A stretch of DNA of 64,000 nt from positions 121,518,001 through 121,582,000 of the forward strand of contig CM075350.1 in assembly GCA_037693485.1 (NCBI GenBank), given 5' to 3'. Numbering within the stretch: the stretch's first letter is position 1; the number at the start of each line of letters is the position of its first letter. The notes under the pieces are model-generated. The model made no database searches, had not been told where the DNA came from, and saw only the letters and a list, made by a program, of their open reading frames with translations. Position numbers and translations under genes: made by a program. Below are positions 1 through 11,543 of this stretch, piece by piece. Origin of the DNA: Kitagawia praeruptora (lineage: Eukaryota; Streptophyta; Magnoliopsida; Apiales; Apiaceae).

Positions 1-132
1 CAATGTAATCGTAATGTTACATCGAACAAGTCGGGAGAATGCGGAGTGCATGCTCTGTTCGAGTTCGTTATGATTTCAGAATTATTGCTTATGAGACATG
101 TCTATTGGCATCAAACACATCTGTTAAAATGA
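1..132 (+). pseudogene. C-terminal fragment of a ULP1-like (C48) cysteine protease
   Basis: Frame 1 is open from the window edge to a TGA at 130-132 (43 residues). It contains NKSGECGVHALFEF at residues 9-22. This resembles the S/T-G-x-C-G-V box around the catalytic cysteine of SUMO-protease-like C48 peptidases, which would make Cys14 the nucleophile. In plants many such domains sit in transposon-derived genes (MULE or LTR elements) rather than in true ULP1 genes. The frame runs directly into the hairpin repeats at 93-260, so its last residues are repeat-encoded and the natural C-terminus is uncertain. The rest of the gene lies left of the window. The family call rests on one short motif. Confidence 0.4.
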
Positions 133-262
133 GATGTGTCTATTGGAAAAGACACATCTTGAGGTGTGTCTATTGGCATTGGACATGACTGTTGGGAATG
201 AGATGTGTCCATTGGGAAAAGACACATCTTGAGGTGTGTCTATTGGCAAAAGACACATCTGT
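93..262. repeat. Tandem hairpin repeat with AGATGTGTC/GACACATCT arms
   Basis: About 50 bp (130-180) is repeated almost exactly at 199-248. Each unit holds AGATGTGTC, a spacer of about 10 bp containing TATTGG, then the complement GACACATCT, so each can form a 9-bp-stem hairpin. Further half-sites (AGACATGTC, AGGTGTGTC, ACACATCTG) lie between and around the units. The array ends just upstream of a TATA box at 270, where LTR or promoter enhancer repeats are expected. Confidence 0.75.
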
Positions 263-269
263 TGACATC

Positions 270-278
270 TATAAATAG
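270..278 (+). promoter_or_regulatory. Probable TATA box (TATAAATAG)
   Basis: TATAAATAG follows the hairpin array by a few bases. The sequence after it resembles an LTR R/U5 or leader region, but no LTR boundary or target-site duplication could be fixed because the left side is outside the window. Confidence 0.45.
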
Positions 279-479
279 GTGTGGCATTGATCATTTTACA
301 CATAGGTTCATTCTGAAATACACAGCAAAATACATTCTCTCTTCTTGCAGAATTTCTGATTTTATCCGATTGAATTATTTGGGTGAACCACAAATAACTT
401 CAATCTGAAAGTGTTCACACGACTTCAGAAAAATCCAAGTTATCACCCAACTCCCCAACACAAATAACATACGAATCCA

Positions 480-1130
480 AATACGAATAGCCAGAATGAT
501 TTGCTTGTTAATTAAGTAGCTCAACAAAGAGCGAAATCAATTCATAAATGGTATTACGACTCTAATTTTCATTTAACCTATATCCAACATTTCGGCTGTT
601 CCCTTATAAATGTTGTCTTGGCATAAAAAGAAAGCTAAAAACAATTCAAATAAATAATTGTAACTTATAAATCAAAAAAAAAAAAGAAAAAAAGGGAAGG
701 GTTACTGCACAAAGTGTGTGTCCCTCATAAGATTACCAAAAACTAGGAGTGTACAGTGGTGGTGTCTGGATCGGCTTGTATACCCTTTTTAAGTTGTTGA
801 TTGCACTGGCCACTGGTCTCTACTCATAGTAATTTAAAAGACTTGTAAGACCAGTAACGTGCACTCCGGGACCCATCCCTCTGTCCCTCTTTTATTTTGT
901 TGTATTACCCTATTTCTATTCGAACTTGGAATATATATTCTTAACTTGAACGAAATAAGAAAATCTTTTTACAAATATTACTAGTTGGTATAAAGTGAAA
1001 TAGTAACAACTGACGACAACATGGAGTCCAAGTGCTGACTGATATTTCGCCATTTTCTTAAGCTTATAAATGCCACTTAGATAGACCAACCCCACCCCCC
1101 ATTATTTCCTTGTGCTACTAGCTATCATCA
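480..1130. other. Intergenic DNA upstream of the GATA gene
   Basis: This is AT-rich DNA with a poly-A stretch near 676-690. I see no ORF with recognisable content and no terminal-repeat element. It probably holds the distal promoter of the GATA gene. Confidence 0.5.
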
Positions 1131-1136
1131 CTCTCC

Positions 1137-1144
1137 TATTTATA
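1137..1144 (+). promoter_or_regulatory. Candidate TATA box of the GATA gene (TATTTATA)
   Basis: TATTTATA lies about 145 bp before the ATG at 1288. A pyrimidine-rich CT stretch at about 1195-1250, typical of plant 5' leaders, follows it. The transcription start is not mapped. Confidence 0.4.
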
Positions 1145-1287
1145 CACACATTGCTTACACAAACATTTCTTCAACCATTTTAGTATTAACCATCACTCTC
1201 AACCTTCACATTTCCTCTTCTTCCTCTCCTTTTGCCCTAGCCACTTGTATTTATAATTTTTGTACACACAACAAATATTCCATAGAA

Positions 1288-2388
1288 ATGGAGATGCATA
1301 GGTGCACTAGTACTACTCATCACGGACAATGTACGTGTGGGATGTTTCATGCAACGAATCAAACAAGCAACTCATTCACAATGCTCTTCAATAACAACCA
1401 CAAGCCCTACGATGAGTTCTCCGACTACTGCCCTTTCGCCGCCTCTTCTTCGTATTCCTCTGCCGTTGATTGCACTCTTTCCTTAGGAACTCCTTCCACT
1501 CGTTTATCACCCAACGAGAACTATTACAACAGCAACAACAGCAACAACAATACTAATAATGGGAAAGCTCGGTCTTCTTCTTATATGCCTAATTTTTGTT
1601 GGGACATATTGCAACCCAAACACACCCCTTCATCTCATTCTTCCCATAAGCCTAGCCGTGGTAGCAACACCAATGTCTCCGGTGCCGATCCACTTCTCGC
1701 TCGCCGCTGTGCCAACTGCGACACCACCTCTACTCCACTTTGGAGGAACGGCCCAAGAGGCCCTAAGGTATATTTATTTCTTTTTTTAATTACGTTCTTC
1801 GACATTCAACATATTATCTTACTGTAATATATTACAATTTATTTTGTAGTTCCGCATGTGTCTAGGTCTGAGATATTAGTCACTCATATTTGATATAGCG
1901 GTGCCAATATTTGCTAACCTAGTATATATTAAAGTATCAATTCGAACTTAAAATAATAAGAAAATAAACGAATGCACACACGTATTTATTTATTCGATGA
2001 GATACAAATATTCTGACAAGATTCTTTTTGCGGGATGATTTTATAATATTGACTACGTACTGATATTGACGAAATGATAAAATTAATAATGCAGTCTCTA
2101 TGCAATGCTTGTGGGATTCGATTCAAGAAAGAAGAGAGGAGAGCCACCGCAGCTGCAGCCACCACAAGCGGCGGAGCTGCAATGGATCAGTCAAATTCAT
2201 GGATTCATCACCAATACTCTCAATCATCAAACCAAAAAATCCCATGCCTATCACCAACGTCATTCGGAAATGAATTCCGGTTCATGGATCACGAAGACGA
2301 TCGTGATTCCGAGACCGGAATTCCATTCCTATCCTGGAGACTCAATGTGACCGATAGGCCGGGCCTCGTTCATGACTTCACAAGATAA
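1288..2388 (+). CDS. HAN: HANABA TARANU-type (HAN/GATA18-GATA19) B-class GATA transcription factor, two exons
   Basis: Exons 1288..1767 and 2095..2388 encode 257 residues. The 327-nt intron (1768-2094) has a GT donor after ...GPRGPK and an AG acceptor before SLCNACG, both in phase 0, so the zinc finger is split as in other plant B-GATAs. The finger is C-x2-C-x18-C-x2-C (Cys141, 144, 163, 166) with LWRNGPRGPK inside it. The HAN motif VDCTLSLGTPSTRL is at residues 60-73, and the C-terminus FLSWRLNV...LVHDFTR matches Arabidopsis HAN as I know that family. The N-terminal CxCGMFH motif is also HAN-like. There is an Asn-rich run near residues 85-92. Family role: nuclear DNA-binding protein that recognises GATA sites and controls meristem and organ boundaries. 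No premature stop is seen; the gene looks intact. Whether it is the HAN or the GATA19 (HAN-like 2) copy cannot be decided here. Confidence 0.93.
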
Positions 2389-3835
2389 AACAAAAAATCT
2401 ATCATCATGCTTTGGAATCTCGAATGCAAGTGAATCCAAACACGGCGCGTATCTACATGTTGTTGATGGTACTAGGTGTATAACTATATAAGTCTATAAT
2501 TAACGGCATGCGAGCTATTATTATTAAATTTAAGGACGAACAAAATGTCGAAATTCACTTTTTCTTTTTGGTTTAGTGTTGGCTTTAAGATGAAGAAGTG
2601 TCTGCTTACTTTTGTCCATCTTACATAGATGGAGTGAGATTGAGAAGTTCTATGTTTGTTTAGTTGCTTTTTCTAAATTCTTATGAATTATGATTAATCA
2701 ATACTAGTTCCTCTATTACTTTAGTTCTTTAACTTTTTGTTGCTTAATTTGTCAGTCAATATATGCAAAATTTTGCACTTTGCAGCCGTTAGTTGTTTGT
2801 TCTCATACTTTCTATGATCTGTGGCCCTCTTGATCATCAATCGGATTTACTTTATCAGCTTATGAATTGAACTGTGTACACTGAAAAATCATATGTAACC
2901 CTGATGTGAAGTTTTGTGGGGTTCGATCTTGCTTAATTGCCTTGTCTAAAAGAAAATGAAGAGAAGATTTCAGAGAAATTCTAATTAATGGAATAGAATC
3001 ATTGGTTATAGAATTTTATTTTGTCGATCATATTTGTTGAACCTCAATTTTATTTGACAAAAATTATATGTAATATGATTATAGTTAATTTCATTGAAAC
3101 TTTTATTTTAATTATCATTTTACAAATTAATATATAGTTATTATTATTGAAGATGCTCCTACAAATTATATATAGCTAAAGTGGACTCATCCTTTCATAG
3201 AATAAATGCATAATTATGATCCTTTTATATTACAAAGTTTAGTATTACTTAATTTTACCTGATATGCATCTAAAATTTGTGAAACAATAACATAGGTGGA
3301 TTTAAAACAATCAATTTTGCTTAGCAAAAAAAAAAAATCAATTTTTTTTATTCATAATCTACGAGAAAAATATACAGCAATAAATTACATTAATTAGGTT
3401 TATATCTGGATAAACATATTTTTCATTTTATTTTTCGCATGAAAATAAAATTCATAAAATAAGACAGCACATGAAAACTAATTTTGGGAATATATAAATA
3501 GAGTGTGCTTGGTAATTTGTAAACAATTCTCTGACCGATTTATAACGAAACAAAATAAAATAGTATATCAACGTTAGTCAACAAATTATTTTTACAAAAA
3601 TTACATAATAATTTGTACTGTAATAACATTTATATATCATCATGAAATTAACAATTATGTCATCAATCGTTTAAGGAGCCAAATTTTAGGGCATTTTTTT
3701 TGTATTTTTTTTTGTCAGGTGGCATTTTTTTTATGTATTGTACCACAAACTTTTCGTTTGATTTTTCACTTGTGCTGGAATTGTTTCCTGTGATTCAATC
3801 TTAAAAATTTTATTAGTATTTTCTTATTTTTAAAG
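2389..3835. other. 3' flank and intergenic AT-rich DNA
   Basis: This holds the 3' UTR of the GATA gene, followed by AT-rich sequence with several poly-A/T runs (for example 3327-3352 and 3696-3734). No coding region is supported. Confidence 0.5.
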
Positions 3836-3900
3836 GACCCCCAAATTTATATTTAGCTCAGGACCCAACATAATTGAGACGGCTTGTAAGTTATTGTCTT
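3836..3900. repeat. Possible degenerate hAT-type terminal remnant
   Basis: The arrangement AGGACCCCCAAATTT..., CTCAGGACCC, then TTGAGACGGCT resembles the common decayed hAT-derived plant repeat in which GGCCC-type segments flank AAATTT. No second end or target-site duplication is visible. Confidence 0.25.
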
Positions 3901-4094
3901 CAGAAATTTCATAAGGTGCCCTTTAGTCTTTTTATATCATTAAGTGGATTGGGCTTTAGGCCGAAGGGTTTGATACTTTACGGCCCAAAACTTACCTCTG
4001 TCGATTATGGATTCAGAGTGAAAACATTGAATTTTATTGGGAAAACGAAAAGGAGATTAGTCGGCTTAACGCTTAATTAGAAAAGTAGCTTATA

Positions 4095-4117
4095 GTTTGA
4101 CAAAAAAAAAAGAAAAA
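4095..4117 (+). mobile_element. Minimal retroposed tail (poly-A) flanked by duplicated target
   Basis: The 15-bp target GAAAAGTAGCTTATA occurs at 4080-4094 and again at 4118-4132. Only GTTTGAC plus an A-rich tail lies between them, so this looks like an extremely 5'-truncated L1-type insertion. Confidence 0.45.
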
Positions 4118-4132
4118 GAAAAGTAGCTTATA

Positions 4133-4847
4133 GGATACCCTCTTTTTCTCTCTACCGTCCCTCATCTTCCTCTCTTTCTCGCTAGTAACAGCCGGGGCTT
4201 CCACCGGATCTCCACCGATGGAGAGCCCCAAAACCTTTCATTTTCTTTGTATTTTCTTCCTTTCTTTCAATAAACTTTGTTTTGAAGTACCGATTTTAGT
4301 TTGTATCTTCGGATCTAAGGCTTCAAAACATTTTCTGATTTGGTTTTCAATTTCTTAGATTTCAATTCCACGGAACTTCGGATTTCTCGTTCTTGCCAGT
4401 GATTTTGTTCTCGAAAGTGGTCCGAGTTATCTTGTTCTTGCGATTTTGTTCCCCAGATCTAAGAATTATCTTGATTTTAGCTAGTATTTAAGTTTGCAAT
4501 TGTAAGTTTGGTTTTTTGGATTTCTCACCGTTTGTGTGAGTCTTGTGATTTTCTCACCATTTGTGTGAGTTTTGTTTTCTCACCGATTGTGTATGAGTAA
4601 GGTGATTGATTTAGTAATGAAAGTTTTTGGGGGTTTGCATTCTCGGTCGATAGCTCAAACTGGTTATGAAGGAAGCGGAGGTGGAAGTGGCGAAATTTGT
4701 GTAAATACCATTTTCAACAAATCACATGATGCCGGATGGCTTAAAATCAGTGATTGTTTCTGTATTTTGTTTGTTCGACTCGACTGTTTATGTAGATGCC
4801 GTATGGTTTTTTATTATTGAATTATCTCTTTATTCAAAAAAAAAGAA
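4133..4847 (+). mobile_element. LINE-type retroposed insertion with poly-A tail and target duplication
   Basis: The same 15-bp target GAAAAGTAGCTTATA sits at 4118-4132 and 4848-4862 and flanks about 715 bp. The insert ends in TTTATTC plus A9, the same 3' end as the LINE ending at 11009 (TTTATTC plus A10). It starts CT-rich (TCTTTTTCTCTCTACCG), like a LINE 5' leader, and its only reading frame (4572-4820) shows no reverse transcriptase motif. It is therefore either an internally deleted LINE or a non-autonomous partner sharing the LINE tail. It interrupts the Helitron-like signature that resumes at 4862. Confidence 0.65.
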
Positions 4848-4861
4848 GAAAAGTAGCTTAT

Positions 4862-5700
4862 AACCGTGCGATGCACAATTTTTTTTTATATGTTATAAAT
4901 TTTATTTTATTTTATAATTATGTTTTAATATAGTTATTAATTTTAAAAATTATTTTAATATTAATTTAATAAAAATTGAAGTAAATTTAATAAATGATTT
5001 GTATAATTTGTAATTTGTAAAATAAAATTTTAAGTTAAATATGTCGTTAACAGAATTCGAACCTTGAATATTTAGTAAATTAATTTAATCATTAAATATA
5101 CTTTATAATTACATCTAACGGTTCTTATTAATTACTAAAAATCTAACAATAATATGGTGTCATATTTTTGGGTATACATTAATGATTGTAAATTTATGTT
5201 TTAAATTAAAAGGTAGTGTATTTAATTAGAAAATAAATATTAATGATTGGAAGATTATGATTGCAAAATTATATTTTAAATTAAAAGGTAACGTGTTTTA
5301 ATTAGAAAAGAAATATTAATGAGTGGAAGTTACGATATTTTAGGTACATAAAGGGTAATATGTTCAATTAAAAGTAAAAGTATTTTAAATTGATTGAAAG
5401 ATAAGATATTTTTATTATTTATTAAATTTCAGTTAATAATACAATTATGTTTTTATATAATTATCAATTTAATAATTTTTTAAATTTTAACTAAACATAA
5501 TTTAGTATACTCATATTTACGTATTATACTAATATTTTCTTATTATAAACAATGTACATGGATTTTCAATATATTTTATTAATAATTGAAAATATGGTGT
5601 GATATTTTTGAGTATTTATTAATGATTGTAAGATTAGTTTTAAATAAAAAAGGTAACGTATTTTAATTAGAAAGGAAATATTAATGATTTGAAAAAAATG
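4862..5700. repeat. Helitron-like terminus and internal 60-75-bp repeats
   Basis: ACCGTGCGATGCAC at about 4863 is a variant of the CCCGTGC...GCACGGG word typical of plant Helitron-like ends. Downstream, a unit containing ATTAATGATTG...TTTTAAATTAAAAGGTAACGT...TTTAATTAGAAAA recurs near 5178-5240, 5239-5320 and 5615-5690. A related unit with the same GGTAACGTATTTTA core occurs near 58012. No gene content is seen. Confidence 0.45.
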
Positions 5701-6800
5701 ATACGATTGATGTTTTTATAAAAGATAATATCTTCAATTAAAAATAAATGTGAAAATGGCAATAACTAATTAGTATTAATTATATTATGTCATTATTTAT
5801 TTTAATAATTAGGATAATTAAACCGAAAACCAAACCGACCAAACTTTCAATCTTTCGTTTTTAATATATTAGTATATATATCCGTGCATATGCACGATTT
5901 TATATATAATGGAATTTTTTTAAAAAAATATGAGTTAAGTGATAGATCAAATAATATTGGGAGAAAAGTTAAAAAAAAATAAAAAAATTGGTACAAATTG
6001 AATATAAGTTTGTAAATAATATATTTCTGAATATTATTAAAAAAATAATAATGTATTATTATTATTGTATTTAGTATAATTTATTTTTATATTCATTGAT
6101 TTTTTTTTTCATTTGTCAAATATATTTATTGAAATTTGAATTAGGTAGTTTTGGAGAAAATATAATTAAAATGACTACAATTTTCTTTTCATAATAATTA
6201 ATTTTCAATATTCTAATTAAAATTAATTCAACTGATTAGCTGTTTATTTTTGGGTTAGGCAAAAAAAATTATTCTCATATATCATGACTTCTTTTTAGAT
6301 TCTGTTTAGTTACATTTTATATTTTAATAATGAAATAATAAGTTCTCTTCGATTTATTATATAATATAGTATAAGTGGGAAAATATCAACTAAAATAACA
6401 TTTTTATATAATCAAAATATTTCAACTTATACAAAAATAATATTTTTAGAGTACAATACTTTAATTATTTATGTAAACTATTATGTCAAAATAAGGAACA
6501 ATTAATTAAAGACGATTGTCAAAGTTTATTTTTTCAAATATTTCTAGATGCAAAATTGTTGATATTAGCATTAAAATCATTTATAATCAATATATGTTTC
6601 CTACGAAATTATATAACACATTTAAAGCTAAAAAATTTGCAAACCCAAAAATCTCAATTGCAATTAAAAAATTAAACATCTTAATAAAGTTGCAATACTA
6701 ATCATGCCCCTTCCTCAAGTAATGAATCTCTTCACTAATATATATCATCAGAATTCCAATTATTTTGGTAAAATTTTCTAAATTCAAAATAATGCTCTCT
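5701..6800. other. Very AT-rich intergenic DNA
   Basis: A second CCGTGC-type word (ATCCGTGCATATGCACGA, about 5880) occurs here. Otherwise I see only AT-rich sequence with short random frames. Confidence 0.5.
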
Positions 6801-6810
6801 ACCCATATAA

Positions 6811-7058
6811 TATTATAGATAAAGTAAATTTAAAATATTGATTATTTATATAAAAATGCTATATATGATTGAAGAGTTGCGAGTTAAATTTGGCTTTGCT
6901 CAATATTTTAAATTTACTTTATCTATAATATTTTTATATAAATAAAATATTTATATAAAAATGCTATATATGATTGAAGAGTTGCGAGTTAAATTTGGTT
7001 TTACCCATATATTTTTCTTTTGCTAGTAGGATTGAAGAGTTGCGAGTTAAATTTGGCT
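6811..7058. repeat. Rearranged 5' junction of the LINE: triplicated LINE segment plus 30-bp inverted repeat
   Basis: The LINE segment GATTGAAGAGTTGCGAGTT... (about 30 bp) occurs at about 6867, 6972 and 7030. Only the third copy continues into the LINE. The first two are each preceded by TTTATATAAAAATGCTATATAT. The 30 bp at 6811-6840 is repeated exactly as its reverse complement at 6901-6930. Confidence 0.8.
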
Positions 7059-10000
7059 TTGCTCAATGTTTTTCAGTGGATAGGGTTGGTCGTAGTGGTG
7101 GTTTGGCAATTTTCTGGAAGAATAATGTGAGTTGTGAGATTACAGGATATTCTCGCAATCATGTGAATGTTAATTTTCTTGATAATAGTGTTGCTGTGTG
7201 GTCTCTTTCCTGTTTTTATGGTTTTCCTGAGAGAAATCGCAGGAAGAACTCTTGGGACCTTATTCGCACTTTGGCTGGTATGACTCAGTTACCATGGACT
7301 ATCGTTGGAGACTTTAATGATTTGTTGGTTGTAGAGGATAAATAGGGTGGTATCCCTCATGCTCAGTCTTTAATGGTTGGTTTGCAAGCTGCTTTAGATG
7401 ATTCGTTACTGGTAGAAATTGATTTGCAAGGGGGAAAGTTCACTTGGGAGAAATCTCGTGGCACGCCTGACTGGGTAAAAGAGCGTCTGGATAGAGCTTT
7501 TGCTTCTAGGTCTTGGCTACAGATGTTTCCCTTATGCAAAATTTCTCTCATTCATACTTCTGTTCCTGATCACGATCCCATATTGTTGGACCTGCTTAGT
7601 CTGTCGTTTACTCGAAAGCAATTTCGCTTTCGTTTTGAAAATACATGGCTCCAGGAACCTGGCTTTCATAAAGAAATAACGGAGTTTTGGCTGGCTCTTC
7701 CCCCCTCTCACATTCTTCCTAAGCTGATTTCAGTGTCGAGTTTTATGGCACGTTGGGGAAGGAACTTCTTTCACAAGTTCAGAGATAAAGTGAAGAAAAT
7801 TAAAGATCTATTGGCCAATCTTGTCAATCGTGTCGATAGTGATGGAGTCAGATTGTATTTTGAGGAGAAAGAAAGGTTGAATGAGTTATTACTTCACGAA
7901 GAGATTTATTGGAAACAAAGGGCCAAGGTCTTTTGGTTGACAGAAGGTGATGCCAATACTAAGTTTTTTCATGCCTCAGCCTCTTCTCGAAGAAAGACAA
8001 ACCGAGTTCCATATCTTGAATCAGATAGTGGGGTTCGAGTAGATGATAATGAGGAAATGTGTGGTATAGTCAAGGAATACTTCACTGGCATTTTTAGGGG
8101 TGATCAAAGCAACTCGATGGCTCAAGGTACTGAAGTGAGCAGGTGTATTTCAGATGCTCAGAATCATATGCTGGTAGCAGGCTTGTCGTTTGTAGAGTTT
8201 ACTATTGCTGTTAAACAGATGCACCCGGACAAAGCTAGTGGTCCGGATGGTCTAAATCCAGCTTTTTTTCAGAATTTCTAGCCTACTCTTGGCAAGGAGG
8301 TGTATAATTGTTGCAGGGATTGGTTAATTTTAAGTTCATTTCTAGCAAATCTTAATGACACTAACGTGGTGCTTATTCCTAAAAAAGAGAATGCTGTCAG
8401 TATGAGGGATCTGCGTCCCATAGCTTTGTGTAAGGTGTTATATAAGATTTTATCCAAGGTATTAGCTAATCGTTTAAAACGAATCCTTCCTAATATTATC
8501 TCTAAGAATCAGGCTGCTTTTGTGCCGGGAAGAAGTATTAATGACAATGTCATGATTGCTTTTGAGCTTATACATCACATGAAGAAATCAGTTAGAGGCG
8601 GGGAGGGTGATGTGGCGCTTAAATTGGACATCTCAAAGGCATATGATAGGGTGGATTGGGGGTATTTGAAAAGAAGAATGGTAGAGATGGGGTTTTGTAC
8701 CCAGTGGGTTAATTGGATGATGTTATGTGTGACAACAGTTTCGTATGATTTTTGTTTCAATGGTATTGTCATTGGTCCTATTGTTCCCTCACGAGGAATA
8801 AGACAGGGAGACCCCATCTCCCCCTATCTATTTCTTTTTTGTGTTGAAGGATTATCTCTTGCATTAACCAAAGCTGCTTTTGAGGAGGCTATTCATGGTA
8901 TCAAGGTTAGCAGCTCTGCACCGGCTATCTCCCATTTGTTGTTTGCTGATGATTCATTTTTATTTTTTCGAGCGAATAACCATGAAACAGTAGTGGTTAA
9001 GGGTATTTTGGATGAGTATGCAAGGTTGTCAGGCCAATCTATCAACTACCAGAAGTCGGGCATCTTCTTCAGTACATGTGTTGAGCGAAATAAAAAGGCT
9101 GAAATTTCATCTATACTGGGGGTGAGCAATGATTTACAAAACAGCACATATTTAGGCCTTCCCTCTCTGGTGGGTAGGTCGAAAAAAAGGGTTTTTGGAT
9201 TTGTTAAAGACAGACTGTGGAAACGTTTGCAAGGGTGGAAAACAAAGCCAATCTCTCGGGCAGGTAAAACAATTCTAATCAATAATGTGGCAACAGCTAT
9301 TCCTTCGTATTGTATGGCTTCTTTTTTATTGCCTAGAGCTCTGTGTCGCGAAATGGAAGTGATGATGAACAAGTTCTGGTGGCAATCTGGTTCTACTGAT
9401 AGGCGGGGTATTAACTGGGTTGGTTGGGATGGTTTGAGCATGTCGAAATGTCAAGGTGGTTTGGCTTTTCGTAATCTTTATGGTTATAATATTGCTCTTA
9501 TGGCCAAGCACGTTTGGAATTTTATTCGAAACCCTCAATCTCTTGTGTCAAGAATTTTCAAGGCGAAGTACTTTCCTGATGTCCATATGTTGCAGGCAAA
9601 GGCAGCTCAGGGATCGAGCTTTATTTGGCAGGGAATAATTACAGCTAAGAATGAGGTGATGCAAGGTTACAGGTGGATTTTGGGGGATGGTGAGTCTATA
9701 AAATGTGTTCAGGACCCATGGTTAGTTGGCAAGGAAGGGTTCAAAGTTGATCAATTGCATGTTTATGCTGATAGTACTTTATCTGTGGCTCAGCTATTTG
9801 TGCATAATACAAGGGAATGGGATGGAACTAAAGTAGCGAATATGTTCTCTATGGAGGATGCAAGGCAAATCATGGCAACTCGTATTCCACCTGCTCCAAC
9901 TGCTGATCACTTAGCTTGGTCAAGAACTGCTAATGGTAAATATTCTGTGAAGACGGGGTACCAACTTTGGCATGCCCAGCATGTTGGCACTGGTGTTGTT

Positions 10001-10978
10001 GCTCAGTCGAATGGATGGAAGAAGTTAAGGAAATTAGACGTTCCACACAAGATAAGAGTGTTCCTGTGGCGTGTTTGTAGGAACAATGTTCCTGTGAAAA
10101 GCAGACTTACTACCAAAGGGGTACATCTTCCTACTGAATGTTCTGTGTGTAACTCAGGGGTTGAAGATCTTAACCATTTGTTCTTTACCTGTCCATTTGC
10201 ATTGGTTTGTTGGCATTATGTAAATATGGTCTTTGATATGTCGTTGGAGGAATCTGTCCCATCTTGGTTGCTTGTTAAATTAGAGGTAGCCTCTGAATCT
10301 GAAATTGTAGTGATTGCTAAAGTTCTTTGGGGAATCAGGTTTTTCCGGAATAAGAAAATCTGGGAAAATAAGGTGGTCACAGCAATTATTGCTATGGACT
10401 GGAGTGCGAAAAGTATTGCAGATTGGAGTCAAGCTAAAGCTCAAAAGTTTAAGCATTCTACCACTAGTTCGTGTTCTGTTAGCCCTGATCTTGTGAAATG
10501 GAAGAAACCTGTTGCTAGGACTCTTAAGTTGAATGTAGATGCATCGGTGAGGTTGGGTGCAGATTCCTTTTCGATGGGGTTGGTTCTCAGGGACAGTGCA
10601 GGTGTTTTTGTGATGAGTAAAACGGTGTGTAAACCTATGGTTTCTACTGTATTGGAAGCAGAGGCGCTTGCCATTCTCGAAGGTCTCTATTGGCTGCAAG
10701 TTCTGGACCATGTTCAGGTAGTTGTTGAATCAGATTCGCTCCTTGCTGTTCGAGCTTTGCAAGACGATCAAGACAATCTTCTGGAAGTTGGTCACGTATT
10801 GGATGCCTGCAGAATTATTCTAGACTCTAAGCTAGGCTATTCAATCTCTTTTGTTAAAAGACAAGCGAATGGGGTAGCTCATCTAGTAGCTAAATTACCC
10901 TGCTCTCTAAATTGTCAAAACGTGTTTACGTCTCCTTCAGATTTGTTGTTGGAGTCTCTTTTGTATGACGTTTCTTAG
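7029..10978 (+). pseudogene. LINE ORF2: endonuclease (partial), reverse transcriptase, zf-RVT, RNase H
   Basis: One reading frame runs the whole way, broken only by in-frame TAG codons at 7343-7345 and 8279-8281; the second looks like TGG to TAG. In order: C-terminal half of an exo/endonuclease/phosphatase domain (IVGDFNDL near 7300; VPDHDP near 7562); reverse transcriptase with LDISKAYDRVDW near 8625, GIRQGDPISPYLF near 8800 and the catalytic FADD near 8942; a zf-RVT domain (HKIRVFLWR...C-x2-C...H-x4-C near 10050-10190); and a C-terminal RNase H (LNVDAS near 10530, ESDS near 10728). The product would nick the target and copy its own RNA. With the start lost and two stops it is inactive. Confidence 0.9.
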
Positions 10979-11009
10979 TAATGAAATTTGCCTTTATTCA
11001 AAAAAAAAA
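7029..11009 (+). mobile_element. 5'-truncated L1-type LINE with poly-A tail
   Basis: A non-LTR retrotransposon of about 4 kb. It begins inside the endonuclease domain, carries the rest of ORF2 including RNase H, and ends with TTTATTC plus a 10-A tail at 11000-11009. ORF1 and the endonuclease N-terminus are missing, as is usual for target-primed insertion. No clear target-site duplication was found, perhaps because the 5' junction is rearranged. Confidence 0.9.
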
Positions 11010-11540
11010 TGTAAATAGAAATAATGGATGATAAGAAATAAAAATTATGAATGAGATATTTTGAGGGATAATAAGAATTGAGGGAAAAAATGTAAAATAA
11101 TATTTGAATGGAGAGGAGAAAGAGAATGAGGGAGGAAAAAAAGTGGAGAATAAACTAATATTAGCGTGTAAAGTGGGAGGAGAGGGAAGAGTAGAAAAAT
11201 TAATATTTGAGGAAATAAGAGGAGAGAGATGAGCGGACTTTGGGAGGGGACTTTGTGATGCACGGCTTTCTTAAATTTAAATAATATTTTATTTATATTT
11301 TAGTAATTATATATCTCATATATATTATTTAATATAATAATAGCATAATATATATTATTAAATAATAATCGTTTAATTATATGATATGTTATTCGAATTA
11401 TGACTATATTTTATTATAATAATATAAATATAAATAAAGTATCGTATATACTTATATTCAAATTTTTGTTGATATTATCATATTCAAATTATGATTATAT
11501 AATAATTCATAATGTAATATTTGCTAAAATCGAATTTAAT
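11010..11540. other. Purine-rich then AT-rich intergenic DNA
   Basis: 11030-11250 is strongly purine-biased on the plus strand (GGGAGGA, GAGAGAG runs). 11270-11540 is very AT-rich. No gene is supported. Confidence 0.5.
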
Positions 11541-11543
11541 AGG

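Noticed and set aside
3874..4080. A 68-aa ORF after the hAT-like remnant.
   Set aside because: Low-complexity translation of repeat DNA, with no domain or codon pattern.
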